DNA of 64,000 bases from Pelistega europaea (GTDB lineage Bacteria; Pseudomonadota; Gammaproteobacteria; Burkholderiales; Burkholderiaceae_B). Positions 1-8,763 of this stretch are shown piece after piece. The translations under genes were made by a program, and so were the position numbers. The notes beneath the pieces are model-generated. The model saw only the letters and a list, made by a program, of their open reading frames with translations. It was not told the origin of the DNA and did not search any database. The stretch covers positions 106,739-170,738 of the forward strand of contig NZ_JABGBO010000006.1 in assembly GCF_013133775.1 (NCBI RefSeq). Direction: 5' to 3'. The number at the start of each line of letters is the position of its first letter. The stretch's first letter is position 1.

Positions 1-1
1 G

Positions 2-412
2 TCTAGTGCGGCTAAGTTTGGTTTGCCTGAGGCGAAACGTGGTCTAGTTCCGGGTTCTGGCGGTATGCTACGTTTACCTAAACGCTTACCCTATCATATT
101 GCGATGGAGTTGTTATTGACTGGTGATATGATTGATGCCTCTCGTGCTCAGCAACTTGGTTTGGTAAATGAGGTTGTCGAACCGGGTAAGTCGTTAGAAG
201 CTGCTTTGGCATTGGCGCAACGTATTGCTGCGAATGGGCCGTTATCATTGAAAGTGATTAAAGAAGTGGTGAACGCTTCTCAGGGCTGGCGTCCAGAGGA
301 TATGTTTGCACTCCAGCAACCTCGTATGGCTCATATTTTTACCTCTCATGATGCTAAAGAGGGGGCAACTGCCTTTGCGGAAAAACGTACTCCTGTGTGG
401 AAGGGAGAGTAG
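2..412 (+). CDS. Enoyl-CoA hydratase/isomerase family protein (3' part)
   Basis: The reading frame is open from the window edge, so the N-terminal half is missing. The visible 136 residues match the crotonase fold. The segment FGLPEAKRGLVPGSGG near the start carries the Glu of the FGxPE motif, which is the second catalytic Glu in hydratases, followed by the glycine-rich turn. The rest is the helical C-terminal part, with TGDMIDASRAQQLGLVNEVV as the usual 'G..i.a.eA...GLVn.v' block. It probably acts in cytoplasmic fatty acid or aromatic acid beta-oxidation. The substrate cannot be read from this half, and the 5' neighbours are outside the window. Two small hairpins follow the stop (426-457 and 471-491), neither with a U tract. 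Confidence 0.85.
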   Translation, partial: SSAAKFGLPEAKRGLVPGSGGMLRLPKRLPYHIAMELLLTGDMIDASRAQQLGLVNEVVEPGKSLEAALALAQRIAANGPLSLKVIKEVVNASQGWRPEDMFALQQPRMAHIFTSHDAKEGATAFAEKRTPVWKGE

Positions 413-543
413 TCAGATATAGAGGAGGGCTATGGTTGAGTATTCAGCCTAAGCCCTGATGCTTAGTGAGTAGTCTAGTGCATGCAGACTAATCTGATGG
501 TGGTTAGTTTTAACAATAGTGATAAGCTCAATTTATGTAATAG

Positions 544-1767
544 TTATGCTAATTCAAATAATTGACTTTCAGCTTCCCATTGCCTTACTTGGTAGTAATC
601 GGACATGAGTTGTTCTATGTCGTCACCTACCAAGTAAAAATGCCCTACTTTGGTAGCTAAGTTCGTCGTACGTGGTACTTTATCACCCACTTTGGGGATA
701 CCAATAGACGAATGAAATGAAGTCAATCCTCCAACAAGTTGATCAAAGTGAGAAGATACGATAGTTCCTGCGTTATTAAAGATGAGGTTTATCAGCAAAA
801 TGCTCTTTTGCTTCTGATGAGTATTGGATAATGCAGGGGGAATATCGTTGTTTATGATTAAATGAGCAAAAGCAGAAATATGACTGTATCCGAGAGCAGA
901 CTCACTCACTTTACCATCAATGCCTCCTTGTAATCTTGCTGCCATTTCAATGAGCACTGGACCACTATCGGTCCAAAATAATTCAATATGACAAGGACCA
1001 TATTGCACTTGTAGAGCAGAGAGTAAGCCTTGGATATAGGCACTTAAACCACTAAAAGCAGTTTCGTAATCATTTACTAAAACTTCAAAGTCATAGACGG
1101 TGTATTTATCATCAATGATTTTTCGTGTTTCCTGCCAAACCTCTAAGATGATGTGTTGACCTTCTACCGAGATGGTGTTTACCATCAGCTGTTGTCCAGA
1201 GATTTTGCGTTGAATAAGTATTTGTTGATTATCCAGACCAAATACATTGGTGGAAGAGAAATTGTGCTGAATGGCTTTTTCGACTTCTTGCAATGAATGA
1301 CAAATCACCACCCCATCACCTCCAGCGCTTTCAGTGGGTTTGACGACGACAGGATACCAATCTTGTGGGATAGCAGGGAGTGTTTGGTGAGGAGACACGG
1401 CAAATTCCGCAATAGAAGCTAACCCCGCTTCTTTGACGGCATTCATCATTTGATGTTTATTGCGTCTTAAGCCAGTTGAGTGGGGGTGATTACCTTTTAA
1501 CCCAAAGGCAAAGGATAACTTTTCACTGAGTGCGACACCTAATTCACTTCCTGCCACGATAAAGTCAGGATGGTACGCTTTAATATCAGCATGGGCTTGC
1601 TCTGAATAAATAATATTTTTTGAATAAAGGGATGGGTCAAACTTTGCTTTCCATAGCGCAGGAACGTCCTTGGTGGACTGGATATGCATTAGCTCACAAC
1701 CGTTTTTGAGCAAATATTTTGCCAAGTGATAGCCAGTGCTGTAGCCGTCTACAATAATTCCTTTCAT
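544..1767 (-). CDS. ATP-grasp domain ligase (carboxylate-amine ligase type)
   Basis: 407 residues with a Rossmann-like N-terminal part (about 1-100) followed by an ATP-grasp fold. K143 and the loop ESAGGDGV (146-153) form the nucleotide-binding loop. E262 in HIEL and E274 with R278 in IEMAAR are the expected metal-binding and substrate residues. Proteins of this type join a carboxylate to an amine through an acyl phosphate; known members make dipeptides, carnosine-like compounds or siderophore parts. The substrate cannot be deduced here. The gene lies 192 bp downstream of a drug/metabolite exporter on the same strand, which suggests that the product is made and exported, or that both act on the same small molecule. 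The divergence from housekeeping genes and AT-rich surroundings hint at acquisition. Confidence 0.75.
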   Translation of the reverse strand: MKGIIVDGYSTGYHLAKYLLKNGCELMHIQSTKDVPALWKAKFDPSLYSKNIIYSEQAHADIKAYHPDFIVAGSELGVALSEKLSFAFGLKGNHPHSTGLRRNKHQMMNAVKEAGLASIAEFAVSPHQTLPAIPQDWYPVVVKPTESAGGDGVVICHSLQEVEKAIQHNFSSTNVFGLDNQQILIQRKISGQQLMVNTISVEGQHIILEVWQETRKIIDDKYTVYDFEVLVNDYETAFSGLSAYIQGLLSALQVQYGPCHIELFWTDSGPVLIEMAARLQGGIDGKVSESALGYSHISAFAHLIINNDIPPALSNTHQKQKSILLINLIFNNAGTIVSSHFDQLVGGLTSFHSSIGIPKVGDKVPRTTNLATKVGHFYLVGDDIEQLMSDYYQVRQWEAESQLFELA

Positions 1768-1959
1768 GTCTCATCTCCTTTGCTGTTGTGTACCCATCCC
1801 ATTTTTAGTACAACTAAAAAGTAGAAACGGAATGCATTTGTTCGTACATTAAGGGTGTTAAACCTTTTAGTGCATCATGGATTTAAGACTGAGCTCGGCA
1901 TACATCTGCATGCGCCGAAACTATCAATATTAAAATTTATCAAGGTATTCTCATTGGAA

Positions 1960-2853
1960 TTATCTTTCATAATGGTGTCCTATAGATAGATTAATAAGAG
2001 AGCCACAGAAAACACAAGCAACACCGATGAATGAGTAAAGTGTAAATTGATACTCCCCAGTTACCCATGAAATAAAAATAGCAATGAGAGGAAAAAGTAA
2101 CGAGGCAACGGCTGCTTGAGTGACGCCTGAAGACTTAATGAGATTAAAGTATAGGATAAAAGCGAGTGCGGTACAAAATATCGATAGATAAATCAACGAT
2201 AACACATATTCTACGTTTAGAGAGATAGATAGGCTATGTCCTTGCAAAAGTAGTGCAAGCAATGATACGACAGCCCCGTACATCAATCCTAATGTTGTTG
2301 ATGTGACGACATTTACACCGTTGTTACTGAGATGAGCTGATGTAATGTTTCCCAAAGAGACAATATATGTGGCTAATAAAGCCCATCCAGCACCAATGAG
2401 TAGTTGAGATTCGTCTTGTGAAATAGTGTCTGGTCGGTAGAATAATAACCCTGTTCCTATAATGGCAATGGTACTTCCCAAAAAAACTCTTGATTGAAGA
2501 GGTTTTGCAAAAAATAGACGATTATTGAGGGCGTTAAAAAAAATTAAAGATGAAAATATGATAGAAACTAGTCCACTACTAATATACTTTGTGGCAAAAT
2601 AAAAAAAGAAATAGTTAAGAGAAAATGAAAATGCTCCTAACAATGCAATTTTCCCATGCGTTTTTAGTGATAAGGTAGGAAATTTCCCTAGGAAAAGTCT
2701 ATGATACATCCATAGAATGAATGCAGCCAGAGCGATTCTATAAAATACTGATACAGAGACAGGATTAGTTCCAAGTTGGAATTTTATTGCATACCATACT
2801 GTGCCCCAAATTGTAACAGTAGATAAAAATAATAGTAAAATATTCTTATTCAC
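1960..2853 (-). CDS. EamA/DMT-family membrane transporter
   Basis: 297 hydrophobic residues that can be drawn as about ten membrane helices in two homologous EamA halves. The first half starts at ITIWGTVWYAIKF-like residues near 14-26; the second starts near residue 150 after a polar linker (about 140-150). Drug/metabolite transporters of this kind usually export amino acids, metabolites or drugs across the inner membrane. The gene is transcribed ahead of the ATP-grasp ligase, so its likely cargo is the ligase product or substrate; that is inference. The coding sequence is more AT-rich than the genes further right. The ATG follows a poly-pyrimidine stretch on the plus strand that gives a GAAAG-type ribosome site on the coding strand. 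Confidence 0.8.
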   Translation of the reverse strand: MNKNILLLFLSTVTIWGTVWYAIKFQLGTNPVSVSVFYRIALAAFILWMYHRLFLGKFPTLSLKTHGKIALLGAFSFSLNYFFFYFATKYISSGLVSIIFSSLIFFNALNNRLFFAKPLQSRVFLGSTIAIIGTGLLFYRPDTISQDESQLLIGAGWALLATYIVSLGNITSAHLSNNGVNVVTSTTLGLMYGAVVSLLALLLQGHSLSISLNVEYVLSLIYLSIFCTALAFILYFNLIKSSGVTQAAVASLLFPLIAIFISWVTGEYQFTLYSFIGVACVFCGSLINLSIGHHYER

Positions 2854-3089
2854 TTTCTTTCACCATATGTAATACCCCCATTTTTCGGAAGGCTTAAAAG
2901 TAGAGTTTTTACAAATAATTAGCGTCTGCAAGCCCCCACAATCCCTTGTCTGACCGCTTACGCCGTCAGGCGTTACATGCTCCCTAAAGGGTGTGACCTT
3001 CCTCCCGAAAGAGTACCACAATTTCGATGAGATGGTTAAGCCGCCAGTCTAACAAATTCTGCTGGTGGCTGGTAATTTAGGGAGAATTA
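2854..3089. other. Non-coding gap with a G+C-rich, hairpin-rich island
   Basis: Between the EamA gene and the AbrB-family gene, roughly 2925-3075 is clearly richer in G+C than its flanks and holds several small stems. CTGAC pairs with GTCAG near 2950-2970, CCCTAAAGGG lies near 2991-3001, and AGCCGCCAG (about 3040) pairs with CTGGTGGCT (about 3065) through one wobble. No open reading frame is convincing in either direction. It may be the end of a decayed mobile element or a structured RNA; I cannot assign it. Confidence 0.3.
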
Positions 3090-4136
3090 TCAACTGGATT
3101 TATAAAACTTGAGAAAAAACAGCGGTAATATTTGCAGAATGATCATTCTAATGAGGTGATGCGTTAGGATAAACACCATATCTAGCCCAGACAGCAATGC
3201 AACCACAGAAACTGTCTCTACGGCACCGGGAACATAGGCAAGAAAGATTGCCATAAACGGAATACCCAATAAGATACTCGTCAGTTGGCTCATCAAGATA
3301 GTCGTCAATAAACTCATTCCAAATACCCACAAACTGTCTTTAATACCCACAACAAAGTCTTGCCAAGCTATATTCTTAAACAATTCACCTATTAACAATC
3401 CAAGAAGAATTGTGGAAAATGTCACTATTCCCTCAGGAACGTGAATGCCATGCACAACAACTTGTTGAGATACGAAGGCACTCACAATAGTCGCACTCAG
3501 CAAATAAGATGCTGGCACTCGCTTTAGCAGAAACCTACCTATACCCCATGACAAAAGAGCAACAACGATAAACACTAACAAGTAGTATGCATCATCCCAA
3601 TTCCATAATACATGACTACTATTACCTAAATAATGAACACTATCCCCTTCCTCATTTCCATTAACTGACGCTTCCATAAAAGGGGTAACACTTAACAATA
3701 ACGTTAAAAACAACAGCCTTGTTAATTGGATTAGCATCACCCGTGGACGAACGGACTTCATCTGCAACACATCCAGAACTACCGCTAAAGCACCAGGATA
3801 AATCGCTAGAGCCGCATCCAATTTTTCCCACTTCGATTTTCTAACCAACCATAGATAGGAAAAGCTATAGCCTAGTAACAAGCAAATAACCATACACACG
3901 ATACTGGTAAGTAACTCAACATCCCATGACTCCACCCGAAACGATACCCCTGTTGACATACCTAAGACAATTTGGACAAAAGGCAGGAAAAATGAGTTAC
4001 TAACCTTACTTTTTGTACATTTACTGACCCAAAATGCAACAATAATCCCAGTTAGCAAGAAGGCATACGGCACATTAAGTATAGACAGCACATAGCCTAG
4101 AATAGCTGTTACTATAATGCATGACCAAGGTATCAT
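3090..4136 (-). CDS. AbrB-family integral membrane protein
   Basis: 348 residues, almost entirely hydrophobic, with about ten membrane segments. It has the internal duplication typical of the bacterial AbrB membrane family (PF05145, not the DNA-binding AbrB): a 'P.a.lLtG' half at the N-terminus (NVPYAFLLTGIIVAF, 22-36) and a matching 'vPasyLLsAtiVSa' half near 207-221. The loop YPGALAVVLDVLQMK around 113-127 is the conserved 'P.G...v...a...g' signature. Members are inner-membrane proteins of uncertain transport function; 'regulator' or 'ammonia monooxygenase' labels in databases are unreliable. There is no clear operon partner. Confidence 0.8.
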   Translation of the reverse strand: MIPWSCIIVTAILGYVLSILNVPYAFLLTGIIVAFWVSKCTKSKVSNSFFLPFVQIVLGMSTGVSFRVESWDVELLTSIVCMVICLLLGYSFSYLWLVRKSKWEKLDAALAIYPGALAVVLDVLQMKSVRPRVMLIQLTRLLFLTLLLSVTPFMEASVNGNEEGDSVHYLGNSSHVLWNWDDAYYLLVFIVVALLSWGIGRFLLKRVPASYLLSATIVSAFVSQQVVVHGIHVPEGIVTFSTILLGLLIGELFKNIAWQDFVVGIKDSLWVFGMSLLTTILMSQLTSILLGIPFMAIFLAYVPGAVETVSVVALLSGLDMVFILTHHLIRMIILQILPLFFLKFYKSS

Positions 4137-4359
4137 GATTCATGTCTCCAAATGAAATTTTCCTCAACCCATCTATTTAAATAAACCATCCTCTCTGTAA
4201 CCTCTAATTCTATCTCACCACTAACTAATGCCCAAAATATTTCTTGATTTGTCATACTCATTGATGAGTAACGCTAAGAGGATTAGCATTCTTGTTTTTT
4301 GTTAGAGACGGTAATAGGAAGAATTACTATGAGTAGAGGTCAGCATAAATTGTTAAACC

Positions 4360-4378
4360 AATAATAATTCTCATTTAT
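4360..4378. promoter_or_regulatory. Possible Fur box upstream of fumarase
   Basis: A 19-bp AT-rich site of the form AATAATAATTCTCATTTAT matches 12 of 19 positions of the classical Fur consensus. Class I fumarase is an iron-sulfur enzyme and its genes are often iron-controlled, which makes the site plausible. It is weak and rests on similarity by eye. Confidence 0.3.
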
Positions 4379-4412
4379 GAGGCAAATTTATTTCTCTGAA
4401 CACAGGCGGTTA

Positions 4413-4465
4413 TCCCAGTAAATTCGAGTATGATGTTATCATCACAGACGTTAGATTTACTGGGA
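4413..4465 (+). promoter_or_regulatory. Leader hairpin masking the fumarase Shine-Dalgarno
   Basis: TCCCAGTAAAT (4413-4423) is perfectly complementary to ATTTACTGGGA (4455-4465), an 11-bp stem that can extend by one wobble. The 3' arm ends inside GGGAG, the ribosome site seven bases before the preferred start codon at 4472. The loop carries a second small hairpin, TGATG/CATCA (4431-4444). The folded form would hide the ribosome site, so this looks like a translational switch. Confidence 0.6.
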
Positions 4466-4471
4466 GTTTTT

Positions 4472-5992
4472 ATGACAACAATTATCAAAGAAGCGGATTT
4501 GGTACAGTCAATTGCCGATGCCGTTCAGTTTATCAGTTACTATCACCCACAAGATTATATTCAACACTTAGCGCGTGCTTATGAGCGTGAGCAGAGTCCT
4601 GCGGCGAAAGATGCGATTGCACAAATTTTGACGAATTCACGTATGTGTGCGGAGGGTCATCGTCCTATCTGTCAAGATACAGGGATTGTGAATGTCTTCC
4701 TAAAAATCGGTATGGATGTGAAGCTAGAGCTGAGCAAAACTTTGCAAGAAGCCTGTGATGAGGGTGTTCGTCGTGGTTACTTAAATCCCGACAACAAACT
4801 TCGTGCTTCTGTATTAGCTGACCCTGTGTTTGAACGCAAAAATACGCGTGACAATACGCCCTGTGTACTATCTGTGGAATTGGTTCCTGGCAACACGATT
4901 GATGTGCAAGTAGCGGCTAAAGGTGGTGGCTCTGAAAACAAAACGAAATTTGCTATGTTAAACCCAAGCGATAGCATTGTGGATTGGGTATTGAAAACCG
5001 TTCCTCAAATGGGGGCAGGTTGGTGTCCTCCCGGTATGCTAGGTATTGGTATTGGCGGTACGGCTGAGAAAGCCATGCTCATGGCAAAACAAGCCTTGAT
5101 GGAAGACATTGATATGTACGAGTTATTGGCTCGTGGCCCTCAAAATAAACTTGAGGAATTACGTATTGAACTATACGAAAAAGTCAATGCACTCGGTATC
5201 GGAGCACAAGGTTTGGGTGGTTTAACCACTGTGTTAGATGTCAAAATCAATACTTACCCAACCCATGCAGCCTCTAAACCTATCGCCATGATTCCTAACT
5301 GTGCGGCAACTCGTCACGTGCATTTTGTCCTAGATGGTAGTGGTGTGGCAGAAATGCCTGTACCATCATTGGATTCTTGGCCTAATGTTCACTGGGCTCC
5401 AGATTACAACAAGTCTAAACAAGTTAACCTAGATACCTTGACTAAAGAAGAAGTGGCTAGCTGGAAACCAGGTCAGACCTTATTACTCAACGGTAAAATG
5501 CTCACCGGTCGTGATGCGGCACATAAACGTATTCAAGATATGTTGGCAAAAGGTGAAAAATTACCTGTAGACTTTACGAATCGTGTGATTTATTACGTAG
5601 GCCCTGTTGATCCAGTGCGTGATGAAGTGGTGGGTCCTGCTGGCCCTACAACCTCAACTCGTATGGATAAATTTACCGAGATGATGTTAGCGAATACCGG
5701 TCTTATTGCAATGATTGGTAAAGCTGAGCGAGGTCCAGCTGCCATCGAAGCGATTCAAAAACATAAATCAGCATACTTAATGGCAGTGGGTGGCTCGGCT
5801 TATCTTGTTTCTAAAGCCATCCGTAGTGCAAAAGTCCTCGCTTTTGAAGACCTAGGCATGGAAGCAATTTATGAGTTTGAAGTCAAAGATATGCCAGTGA
5901 CAGTAGCGGTAGACGCTAATGGTACATCTGTGCATACAACAGGTCCTGCAGAATGGAAAGTGAAGATTGAGAATATGCAGAAATCTTTATAA
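4472..5992 (+). CDS. fumA: Class I fumarate hydratase
   Basis: Iron-sulfur dependent fumarase interconverting fumarate and malate in the TCA cycle. The protein (506 residues from ATG 4472) has the fused alpha and beta domains of FumA/FumB. The N-terminal part has CQDTGIVNVFLKIG with the first cluster cysteine, then CPPGMLGIGIGGTAEKA and PNCAATRHVHF with the other two. The C-terminal beta domain contains YYVGPVDPVRDEVVGPAGPTTSTRMD and IGKAERG. An upstream in-frame ATG at 4430 lacks a ribosome site, while GGGAG lies before 4472, so I choose 4472. The gene is alone, with its own terminator. A hairpin over the ribosome site and a Fur-like box suggest iron or translational control. Confidence 0.95.
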   Translation: MTTIIKEADLVQSIADAVQFISYYHPQDYIQHLARAYEREQSPAAKDAIAQILTNSRMCAEGHRPICQDTGIVNVFLKIGMDVKLELSKTLQEACDEGVRRGYLNPDNKLRASVLADPVFERKNTRDNTPCVLSVELVPGNTIDVQVAAKGGGSENKTKFAMLNPSDSIVDWVLKTVPQMGAGWCPPGMLGIGIGGTAEKAMLMAKQALMEDIDMYELLARGPQNKLEELRIELYEKVNALGIGAQGLGGLTTVLDVKINTYPTHAASKPIAMIPNCAATRHVHFVLDGSGVAEMPVPSLDSWPNVHWAPDYNKSKQVNLDTLTKEEVASWKPGQTLLLNGKMLTGRDAAHKRIQDMLAKGEKLPVDFTNRVIYYVGPVDPVRDEVVGPAGPTTSTRMDKFTEMMLANTGLIAMIGKAERGPAAIEAIQKHKSAYLMAVGGSAYLVSKAIRSAKVLAFEDLGMEAIYEFEVKDMPVTVAVDANGTSVHTTGPAEWKVKIENMQKSL

Positions 5993-6058
5993 TCCTCTTG
6001 TTATGCTGACTAGAGCTATCTGAGAAGCTAGATAACTTAAAGTAGACTTCTCTATCAT

Positions 6059-6102
6059 TAATAACTCGTGCTATCAGTAGTGTAGTGCGAGTTATTATTT
6101 TA
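6059..6102 (+). terminator. Terminator after fumarase
   Basis: TAATAACTCG (6059-6068) pairs with CGAGTTATTA (6088-6097), followed by TTTTA. Confidence 0.65.
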
Positions 6103-6287
6103 TAGATGCTTTTTTGTAGGAGAGGCGGTTAGTTAACAGGAGTAGTTTTTAACAGGGAGGGCGTTTTTTACTCTCTAGAAATAATGGGTTGATGCACTGT
6201 CTTGACCCATAGCAATAAGAAGATGCACCAAAAAGAGGAGTTTTTTTTCTAAAAATGTTGGTATTTTTCTTCAAAAAAATCAATGTA

Positions 6288-6315
6288 TTGTCCTATCCTT
6301 TTTTTTTGATATGAT
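6288..6315 (+). promoter_or_regulatory. Probable sigma70 promoter of dppA1
   Basis: TTGTCC and TATGAT are separated by 16 bases. The spacer contains a long T run. It is the best promoter-like pair in the gap. Confidence 0.4.
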
Positions 6316-6486
6316 TTTTTCAAATGTTGATTGTTATGAACAAAGGCTTCGTGTCAATGAATTGGGAAGTAGAAACACTAAGAAGAGAATGAGTATCTCA
6401 CCCTATCTAGTGATAATTACCAATAGATTTGAATGCGAACAAGCATTACAACATCACTTTGTACTCACTCATTTGGAGAATATGTT

Positions 6487-8094
6487 ATGGTCGTGGTTTC
6501 AAAAAAAATTTTATGGGGTACTATTGCTGTTGCTTTATCAACAGCAACAACACTAGCTCAAGCAAAGAATACCTTGGTATATTGTTCGGAGGGGAGTCCG
6601 GCTGGGTTTGATTCAGCTCAGTATTCTGCTGGTACAGACTTTGATGTAGCGGCTAATAATGTTTTTGATGGTCTAATGAGATTTCCAAGAGGTGAAACAA
6701 AGGCGGTACCAGCTTTAGCTGAAAGCTATGAGGTGTCGGATGATGGATTAACCTATACTTTTCACTTGCGTAAAGGGGTGAAATGGCATACCACAAAATA
6801 CTTTAAACCAACACGAGATTTCAATGCCGATGATGTGGTATTTACCTTTGACCGTTTAGCAAATAAGAACAATCCCTTTAACAAGGCTTACCCAGTTGAG
6901 TTTCCTTATTACTCTGATATGAGTTTAGACACAACCATTAAGTCAGTGGAAAAGGTTGACGATTACACTGTTAAATTTGTACTCAATAATGTCGATGCTG
7001 CTTTTATCCAAACAATGGCTATGCCGATTACCACCATTAACTCTAAGGAGTATGCTGATAAGCTATTGGCAGAGGGTAAAGCAGATTTAATCAATCAACA
7101 ACCTATTGGGACAGGTCCTTTTATTTTTGAACGTTACCAGAAAGATGCTTCTATTCGCTATAAAGCCAACAAACAATATTGGAATAAAGAAGATATGCCT
7201 TTGGTAAACAATCTTGTATTTGCCATCACAAAAGATGCAGCAGTACGTTACCAAAAACTAAAAGCAGGGGAGTGCGATATTATGTCTTATCCATTACCTG
7301 CCGATATAGAGGGCATGAAACAAGATAAGGCTATCCAAGTATTGAGCAACCCTGGGTTTAATATTGGTTTTATTGCCTATAACACAGAAAAGTCTCCATT
7401 GGATAAGGTAGAAGTGCGTCAAGCCCTAGATTTTGCGATTAATAAACCAGCAATTATCAGTGCAGTGTATGGAGGGCAAGGGCAGTTAGCAGTAAACCCA
7501 ATGCCTGTTACCCAATGGTCTTATAACAAGAATATTCAATCTCGCACACAAGATCTTGAAAAGGCAAAATCATTGCTCGCAAAAGCAGGATACCCTGATG
7601 GGTTTAGTGCAACTTTATGGTCTTTACCCGTACAACGTCCTTATAATCCTAATGGGCGTTTGATGGCTGAAATGTTGCAGTCAGACTGGGCGAAAATTGG
7701 TGTAAAAGTGAATATTACAACCTTTGAGTGGGGTGAGTATCTCAAACGTGCCCGCACTGGTGAGCATCAAATCGTCATGTCAGGATGGACAGGGGATAAT
7801 GGTGACCCAGACAACTGGGTAGGTAATTTATTTGGTTGTAATGCCATTGGTGGTAGTAATTACTCCCGTTTCTGCTATAAACCTTTCCAAGATTTATTAG
7901 ATCAAGCGAAAAAATTGACAGATGTGGGTGAACGCACAAAACTTTATGAGAAGGCTCAAGAGATTTTCTTTGAACAAACACCGGCCTCTATTATAGGTAC
8001 TTCTGTGGTTAATGTACCTGTACGTAAAGAAGTATCTGGCTTCAAAATTAGTCCACTTGGTGCATTCCAGTTCACTGGTGTAAGTGTGAAATAA
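6487..8094 (+). CDS. dppA: Dipeptide ABC transporter periplasmic binding protein, copy 1
   Basis: 535 residues of the SBP_bac_5 family. A signal peptide (about 1-26, ending TTLAQA) precedes [16 protein letters not shown], the mature N-terminus typical of DppA. Further family motifs are [26 protein letters not shown] and [15 protein letters not shown]. It binds dipeptides or related small ligands in the periplasm and hands them to DppBCDF. The start at 6487 has GGAGAA six bases upstream; an earlier in-frame codon at 6433 would bury the signal peptide behind a polar stretch. It is closely similar to the next gene along its whole length, so the pair is a tandem duplication. It has its own terminator and so may be expressed separately. 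Confidence 0.93.
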   Translation: MVVVSKKILWGTIAVALSTATTLAQAKNTLVYCSEGSPAGFDSAQYSAGTDFDVAANNVFDGLMRFPRGETKAVPALAESYEVSDDGLTYTFHLRKGVKWHTTKYFKPTRDFNADDVVFTFDRLANKNNPFNKAYPVEFPYYSDMSLDTTIKSVEKVDDYTVKFVLNNVDAAFIQTMAMPITTINSKEYADKLLAEGKADLINQQPIGTGPFIFERYQKDASIRYKANKQYWNKEDMPLVNNLVFAITKDAAVRYQKLKAGECDIMSYPLPADIEGMKQDKAIQVLSNPGFNIGFIAYNTEKSPLDKVEVRQALDFAINKPAIISAVYGGQGQLAVNPMPVTQWSYNKNIQSRTQDLEKAKSLLAKAGYPDGFSATLWSLPVQRPYNPNGRLMAEMLQSDWAKIGVKVNITTFEWGEYLKRARTGEHQIVMSGWTGDNGDPDNWVGNLFGCNAIGGSNYSRFCYKPFQDLLDQAKKLTDVGERTKLYEKAQEIFFEQTPASIIGTSVVNVPVRKEVSGFKISPLGAFQFTGVSVK

Positions 8095-8129
8095 TCCATG
8101 AAATATGGATAATCATTCTGCTTTTGGTT

Positions 8130-8155
8130 AAGGGGAGGGGTTCCTCCCCTTTTTA
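8130..8155 (+). terminator. Terminator after dppA1
   Basis: AAGGGGAGG (8130-8138) pairs with CCTCCCCTT (8143-8151) around a GGTT loop, followed by more T residues. Confidence 0.85.
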
Positions 8156-8177
8156 TTTATTTTTAGTGAAGGCTGGC

Positions 8178-8310
8178 TTTGCTGATTATTATGGAAATCA
8201 CCTGCTCTGGTAGGAGGTGGTTAATTTTGCCGGTTATTGTGGAGATTGCCTGCTTTGGGAGGGGTAATTTTGCCGGTTATTGTGGAGATTACCTGCTTTG
8301 GTGGGGGGCA
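8178..8310. repeat. Three degenerate tandem repeats of 42-48 bp
   Basis: Units start at 8178, 8226 and 8269. Each reads TTTGCyGrTTATTrTGGArA..., then CCTGCTyTGG and a G-rich end. The last two units are nearly identical over the first 30 bases. Their function is unknown. Confidence 0.75.
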
Positions 8311-8763
8311 ACAGTTGAATCAATTTCGCATGTTGCACTAAAGAAAAATGTCAATAACTTGAGAATCAGTCCATTTGATGCTAGGCAACTCACCCGGGTT
8401 AGTATTGAATAGAAAGCAGTTATGACATTTTTAGGATGGTTTTTGTGGGGGAGTCAGTTTGTTGCACCTTTATGGTGCTTTTTCTATGCAAATGGTACTT
8501 TTTGATGAGAATTGAAGACATGTCATTGAATAGCTATATTTTCCTTTAATACATTGAAAAATAAATAAAATTTTTATCAAAAAACAAATAAAGAAAAATT
8601 TTTATTTCAGCGGTCTTGGTAGAGTATATGAAGCAAAATAATCTTTTGCTATTATCCTTTCTATAGGAAGACATTATTGTTTCGATAGGGAAATTCCTGA
8701 TTGTCAGCTTTGTGGTTAGTTTATACACTGCGCAGGAATTTTTTCACAAAGAGGAATATGATT

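Larger units (their letters stand above)
4137..4471. other. Divergent intergenic region holding the fumarase leader
   Basis: This 335-bp gap separates the AbrB-family gene from fumarase. It holds an AT-rich stretch, a weak GCTAA/TTAGC hairpin at 4273-4287, a Fur-box-like site (4360-4378) and a strong leader hairpin over the fumarase ribosome site (4413-4465). No gene is seen. Confidence 0.5.
5993..6486 (+). other. Gap between fumarase and dppA1
   Basis: This holds the fumarase terminator (6059-6102), AT-rich sequence with several T and A runs, and a probable promoter for dppA1 (6288-6315) followed by a leader of about 165 bases. I see no convincing gene. Short reading frames at 6311-6556 overlap the dppA1 start and are not supported. 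Confidence 0.45.
8095..8763 (+). other. Gap between dppA1 and dppA2
   Basis: This 669-bp gap holds the dppA1 terminator, a set of degenerate tandem repeats (8178-8310), a small hairpin GCACC/GGTGC with a T tract (8464-8483), and then very AT-rich sequence that should contain the dppA2 promoter. A 77-codon frame at 8179-8412 runs through the repeats and is not credible. Confidence 0.5.

Noticed and set aside
4430..4471. Upstream ATG of fumarase
   Set aside because: No ribosome site. It lies in the loop of the leader hairpin, while ATG 4472 has GGGAG at good spacing.
8179..8412. 77-codon frame between the dppA genes
   Set aside because: It runs through degenerate tandem repeats, without a ribosome site or family match.
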